Below, piece by piece: positions 60,823 through 64,000 of a stretch of 64,000 bases of DNA. The stretch spans positions 1-64,000 of the forward strand of contig DASVRL010000422.1 in the NCBI GenBank assembly GCA_036388635.1. The letters are read 5' to 3'. The position numbers and the translations under genes were made by a program. The first letter of the stretch is position 1; every line of letters begins with the position of its first letter. Under the pieces are notes generated by a model. It was not told where the DNA came from, did not search any database, and saw nothing but the letters and a program-made list of their open reading frames with translations. This DNA comes from JALZHR01 sp036388635. GTDB lineage: Bacteria; Acidobacteriota; Blastocatellia; Pyrinomonadales; Pyrinomonadaceae.

Positions 60823-61992
60823 TTGAGCCGGAGTCTTTTTCGATTTGCGTTTGTCAGTTCCTGCACCGATTTCTGGGGCGGGAGCGAAGAGCTTTGGGCG
60901 GGAGCCGCGCATATCTTTGCTGCTGCCGGGCATCGGGTGCGGGCTTTCAAGACCAATGTCGACCGCCGCGCGAAGCAGGTCATTAAACTCGAATCGGCAA
61001 ATTGCCCGGTGGAGGATTTACAAGGTCTGCCGCCGAAACCGCTCCGGTTAATCAACAGATTTCTGCCGCATGACCGGCAGCATCTTCATAAAAACTACGC
61101 TCAAAAATCGCTGGATAAAGCTTTGCGAAGCTTTCAGCCCGATTTGACCGTCGTTTCGCAGGGAATAAATTTCGACGGCGCTTATCTGGCGGAAGTTTGC
61201 CGTCGGCGGAAGCTTCCATACGTCGTCGTGGCGCAAAAAGCGGTCGATTTTTTGTTTCCGGCGGACGAAGAGCGAGCCAGTGTCCGCGCGGTTTACGAAG
61301 CGGCGGTAAAATGTTTTTTCGTCTCGCGGCATAATCTGAATCTGACCGAGGAGCAAATCGGCGCTGCGCTGCCAAACGCCGAAATCGTCTTTAATCCGTA
61401 CGCCGCGCCGTTTGAAAATTTATTGTCGTGGAATGATGCAGGCAGCGGCAAAATCAGGCTCGCCTGTGTGGCGCGGCTGTTCATAATCGATAAGGGGCAG
61501 GACATTCTGCTGCGCGTTCTCGCTCAGGAGAAATGGAAAAAACGCGAGCTGGAAGTCGTGTTTTACGGCGAAGGTGTTAACAAACAAGCGCTCGCGGAAA
61601 TGGTTCGTTTGCTGGAAGTTCGCAACGTAAAATTCGCGGGCTATGTCGCGGACGTCGAGCAAATCTGGAAGGAAAGCCACGCGCTGGTCTTGCCTTCCCG
61701 CAGCGAAGGATTGCCGCTCGCGCTGGTCGAAGCGATGCTGTACGGTCGCCCGTCGATTGTGACCCGCGTCGGAGGAATGGCTGAAGTCGTCGCCGATAAT
61801 GTGACGGGTTTTATTGCCGCCGCGCCGACGGCGGAAGCCTTTGACGAAGCGCTCGAGCGGGCGTGGGCGCAGCGACGCGATTGGCGGCAGATAGGAATGC
61901 GCGCTGCCGATTCGATTAGAAAAATTGTTCCGCCTGACCCTTGTCGGCGGTTTGCCGATAAGCTGGCTGAGCTGACGAAAGAATTAAACTGA
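60823..61992 (+). CDS. Glycosyltransferase family 4 (GT-B)
   Basis: A 389-residue GT-B transferase starting SLFRFAFVSSCTDFWGGSEE. The C-terminal domain contains KIRLACVARLFIIDKGQDIL, ALVLPSRSEGLPLALVEAML and YGRPSIVTRVGGMAEVVADN. The start is TTG at 60823, chosen because GAGGAG stands six bases before it and no better ATG fits the N-terminus. A 255-base gap separates it from fcl, so it may have its own promoter. It is likely part of the same surface polysaccharide pathway. Confidence 0.92.
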   Translation: MSRSLFRFAFVSSCTDFWGGSEELWAGAAHIFAAAGHRVRAFKTNVDRRAKQVIKLESANCPVEDLQGLPPKPLRLINRFLPHDRQHLHKNYAQKSLDKALRSFQPDLTVVSQGINFDGAYLAEVCRRRKLPYVVVAQKAVDFLFPADEERASVRAVYEAAVKCFFVSRHNLNLTEEQIGAALPNAEIVFNPYAAPFENLLSWNDAGSGKIRLACVARLFIIDKGQDILLRVLAQEKWKKRELEVVFYGEGVNKQALAEMVRLLEVRNVKFAGYVADVEQIWKESHALVLPSRSEGLPLALVEAMLYGRPSIVTRVGGMAEVVADNVTGFIAAAPTAEAFDEALERAWAQRRDWRQIGMRAADSIRKIVPPDPCRRFADKLAELTKELN

Positions 61993-62005
61993 CCGACTCT
62001 TTAAA

Positions 62006-63007
62006 ATGAATCATAAACTGGTTTCCGTTATTATCCCGACATTTAATCGCGCCCCTGTCGTGGTCGAAGCCATCCGCAGCGCGCAAGCCCAGAGCTACCC
62101 GGCAAAACAGATAATCGTCGTCGACGACGGCTCGATTGATGACACCGCGCGGGCGGTCGCGCAGTTTGAAGGCGTCGAGTATTACCGCCAGGAAAACAAG
62201 GGACAGGCGGCGGCGCGCAATTTAGGCTTGCGTTACGCCAAAGGCGAATACATTGCCTCTCTGGATTCGGACGACGTCTGGAACGAGGAATTTCTGACCG
62301 ACAGTATTAATTGTCTGGAAAAACACGAATTGGATTTCGTTTTTCTCAATTGGTCGAGCTCGGACGGGAAAGAAAATTTTCTGGATTTCTGGGAGCGCAA
62401 GAAAAAGTGGCGAAATTTTACCGAGAGTCAGGACAAGCAGTGGTTTTTGCTGAATCCGGGGCAAGTTCGCCGGTTGTATCTGGAAACTTGCCCGTCGCCT
62501 TCTTCGTCGCTTTTGATTCGTCGCCGCTCACTGATTTCCAAATGGAACGAAGAGATGATTATTGCCGACGACTGGTTTCTGATTTTGGAAATGGTGCTTT
62601 CCAAACCCTGCCGCGCCGCTTTCACCCTTTCGCCCTACTGGTTAAAGCGGGTCTTCGACGACAACATTTACGACGGCAAAGAGCTTCTGGAAATCAGCAA
62701 AAATCTCGGACTGCACGACGAGCGTTTAATGGCTCAGCGCTTTAGCTCGCAATTAACGCCGGAAGAAAAAAACATTCTCCGCGAAAGATTGATTCATCAT
62801 CATCTTAACTTCGGGCGATTAAGCTGGAAATTTGAAGGCATCTCAAAAAATGTGCTCATCGGCGTCGCCGCCGCTTTCGCGCTGGCGCCCGTCGGATTCG
62901 GCGTCTATATTACGAAAATATTTATAGACCACCTTAAAAATCGCCGGAATGTGGAAACTCTGCCGAATGCGGCGACGGCTAAAATTTTCCGTCCCGAAGA
63001 AGATTAA
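62006..63007 (+). CDS. Glycosyltransferase family 2
   Basis: A 333-residue GT-A transferase: KLVSVIIPTFNRAPVVVEAI, IIVVDDGSIDDTARAVAQFE, NKGQAAARNLGLRYAKGEYI and ASLDSDDVW (DxD). A hydrophobic segment near the C-terminus (NVLIGVAAAFALAPVGFGVY) may anchor it to the membrane. It follows the preceding glycosyltransferase gene by 13 bases and is the last gene of the cluster. Confidence 0.92.
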   Translation: MNHKLVSVIIPTFNRAPVVVEAIRSAQAQSYPAKQIIVVDDGSIDDTARAVAQFEGVEYYRQENKGQAAARNLGLRYAKGEYIASLDSDDVWNEEFLTDSINCLEKHELDFVFLNWSSSDGKENFLDFWERKKKWRNFTESQDKQWFLLNPGQVRRLYLETCPSPSSSLLIRRRSLISKWNEEMIIADDWFLILEMVLSKPCRAAFTLSPYWLKRVFDDNIYDGKELLEISKNLGLHDERLMAQRFSSQLTPEEKNILRERLIHHHLNFGRLSWKFEGISKNVLIGVAAAFALAPVGFGVYITKIFIDHLKNRRNVETLPNAATAKIFRPEED

Positions 63008-63076
63008 GCGGTTATCGCAAGTGAATTTTTACTCCGCTCCGCAAAGCGCTCGCTGGGCAAATGCTATTAACAGAAG

Positions 63077-63099
63077 AAGCGCTTTCGCCGGCGCTTTTT
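63077..63099 (+). terminator. Terminator at the end of the polysaccharide cluster
   Basis: AAGCGC at 63077-63082 pairs with GCGCTT at 63091-63096 around an eight-base loop; a T-run follows on the plus strand. Confidence 0.7.
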
Positions 63100-63123
63100 C
63101 CGATTATTCGACATCACCGCTTT

Positions 63124-64000
63124 CTAGGCTTCAAACGGAACTTCGGCGTTTTGTAAAAGGTTGGGTTCGTTGCGCGTTACTTTTTCGAGCAGGTTCGGCT
63201 CGTCAAACATCTGCAAAAGCCCGCGAACCGTAGCGTAGCGCGGCTCGTCGGAAATGAGAAAAGGCAGATTTACTTTTTCGCGGAGATACTGGTCGATGCC
63301 GTCGAGCAGCGCGCCGCCGCCGGTTAAAATCACGCCGCGGTCGAAAACGTCGGCAGCGACTTCCGGGCGCAGTTCCGTTAAAGTATCGCTGATGATTTGA
63401 GCGACGCGGCGAATAATGGCTTCGATAACCGGATAAATTTCTCCGGCGGTGATTTCCACCGCGTTCGGGCTGCCGGTCTGCACGTCGCGCCCGCGCGCGA
63501 TGGTCGATTTGGCTAAATCCTGCGGCAGAATGGCAGAGGCGAAATCGGTTTTCAGTTTTTCGGTCGTCTCCTCGCCGATTTGCAAGCCGCGATGACGGCG
63601 AACGTGATTCGCCAGCGCGAGATTGATTTCGTTGCTGCCGATGCGTTCGGCGCGCGCGTGAACGACGTTTCCTTTGGCGACGATGGCGATATTGGTCGTG
63701 CTCGCGCCGAGGTCGACGACCGCCGAAGCGCGTTTGTCGCGCGGAGAAACGCCCGCGCCGAAAGCCGCCGCCAAACCTTCCTCCATCATAAAGACTTTGC
63801 CGATGTGCGATTCTTCAGCTGCGTGCATCAGAGCGCGCTGCTCGACGTGCGTCACTTCCGAAAGCATACTCATCACGGCTTGCGTCGAAACCTGCGAGCC
63901 GCCCGATTTCGATTTGCGCACAAAATAGGCGAGCATTTTTTTCGTCCGTTCAAAATCCGCCACCACGCCGCCGCTCAAAGGCGCGATGACCACGACATCG
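63124..64000 (-). CDS. mreB: Rod-shape actin MreB, C-terminal part (5' end outside window)
   Basis: MreB polymerises under the inner membrane and directs lateral wall synthesis. The fragment starts DVVVIAPLSGGVVADFERTK at the window edge, which is the conserved IRPLKDGVIADF position of MreB, so about 60 N-terminal residues lie beyond 64000. ATPase motifs include SAVVDLGASTTNIAIVAKG and DVFDRGVILTGGGALLDGID. The GTG at 63993 is not a real start because the frame is open to the edge. The gene is convergent with the polysaccharide cluster. Confidence 0.95.
   Translation of the reverse strand, partial: DVVVIAPLSGGVVADFERTKKMLAYFVRKSKSGGSQVSTQAVMSMLSEVTHVEQRALMHAAEESHIGKVFMMEEGLAAAFGAGVSPRDKRASAVVDLGASTTNIAIVAKGNVVHARAERIGSNEINLALANHVRRHRGLQIGEETTEKLKTDFASAILPQDLAKSTIARGRDVQTGSPNAVEITAGEIYPVIEAIIRRVAQIISDTLTELRPEVAADVFDRGVILTGGGALLDGIDQYLREKVNLPFLISDEPRYATVRGLLQMFDEPNLLEKVTRNEPNLLQNAEVPFEA

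Noticed and set aside
1..64000. tRNA or rRNA genes
   Set aside because: No cloverleaf-like arm set or conserved rRNA block was noticed on either strand, although a by-eye search can miss a tRNA.

Overview
The window looks like chromosome from an Acidobacteriota bacterium, probably class Blastocatellia. The grounds are gene style rather than rRNA: a serine/threonine kinase fused to a TolB/PD40-type beta-propeller beside an ECF sigma factor, an acidobacterial-type VWFA-related secreted protein, frequent secreted proteins with TPTP or Asn/Thr-rich linkers, and remnants of FG-GAP/VCBS repeat proteins. No rRNA, tRNA, CRISPR array, prophage or complete insertion sequence was seen.

Layout. 1-2.9 kb: end of an ATP synthase operon (atpA, a methyltransferase, atpG) and a VanZ-like protein. 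3-15.2 kb: mostly single housekeeping or accessory genes (SPFH/zinc-ribbon protein, esterase, lipoprotein, lipB, TlpA-like protein, PepSY protein, a response regulator lacking its phosphoacceptor, pirin, quinone oxidoreductase, SDR, VWA protein). 15.2-16.7 kb: an AT-rich island with a signal-peptide stub, a papain/C39-like protein with a small partner, and repeat debris. 16.7-18.5 kb: a peroxide-response unit (perR-type regulator, 2-Cys peroxiredoxin, thioredoxin-like protein). 18.7-27.3 kb: minus-strand genes, including a secreted HEAT-cyclophilin fusion operon ending in a DUF5685 protein with an extreme Cys tail, the c-di-AMP pair cdaR/cdaA, an internally deleted CDF transporter and a site-2 protease. 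27.3-36 kb: an FG-GAP pseudogene, the kinase and ECF sigma pair, a serine hydrolase and several small unknown genes. 36.3-39.8 kb: a multi-PAS histidine kinase translationally coupled to a NarL-type regulator. 40.4-47.8 kb: a cluster with a sigma region 2-only ORF, DUF4331, TPR, BON and SnoaL-like proteins and two NicO/UreH-type metal transporters. 48-63 kb: a surface-polysaccharide cluster (perosamine-synthase-like aminotransferase, six glycosyltransferase or glycosyltransferase-like genes, Wzt-type ABC ATPase, FkbM methyltransferase, AsnB, Gmd, Fcl). The window ends in a minus-strand mreB fragment.

The least explained signal is a family of intergenic palindromes in the first 27 kb. They are built of seven-base units (for example TGATAAC and GAAAAGT) whose sequence differs from locus to locus while the architecture is kept. 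Functional working groups are: PerR, peroxiredoxin and thioredoxin-like protein for peroxide defence; CdaA with CdaR for c-di-AMP; and Gmd feeding both Fcl (GDP-fucose) and the aminotransferase (probably GDP-perosamine) for the glycosyltransferases and the ABC exporter.
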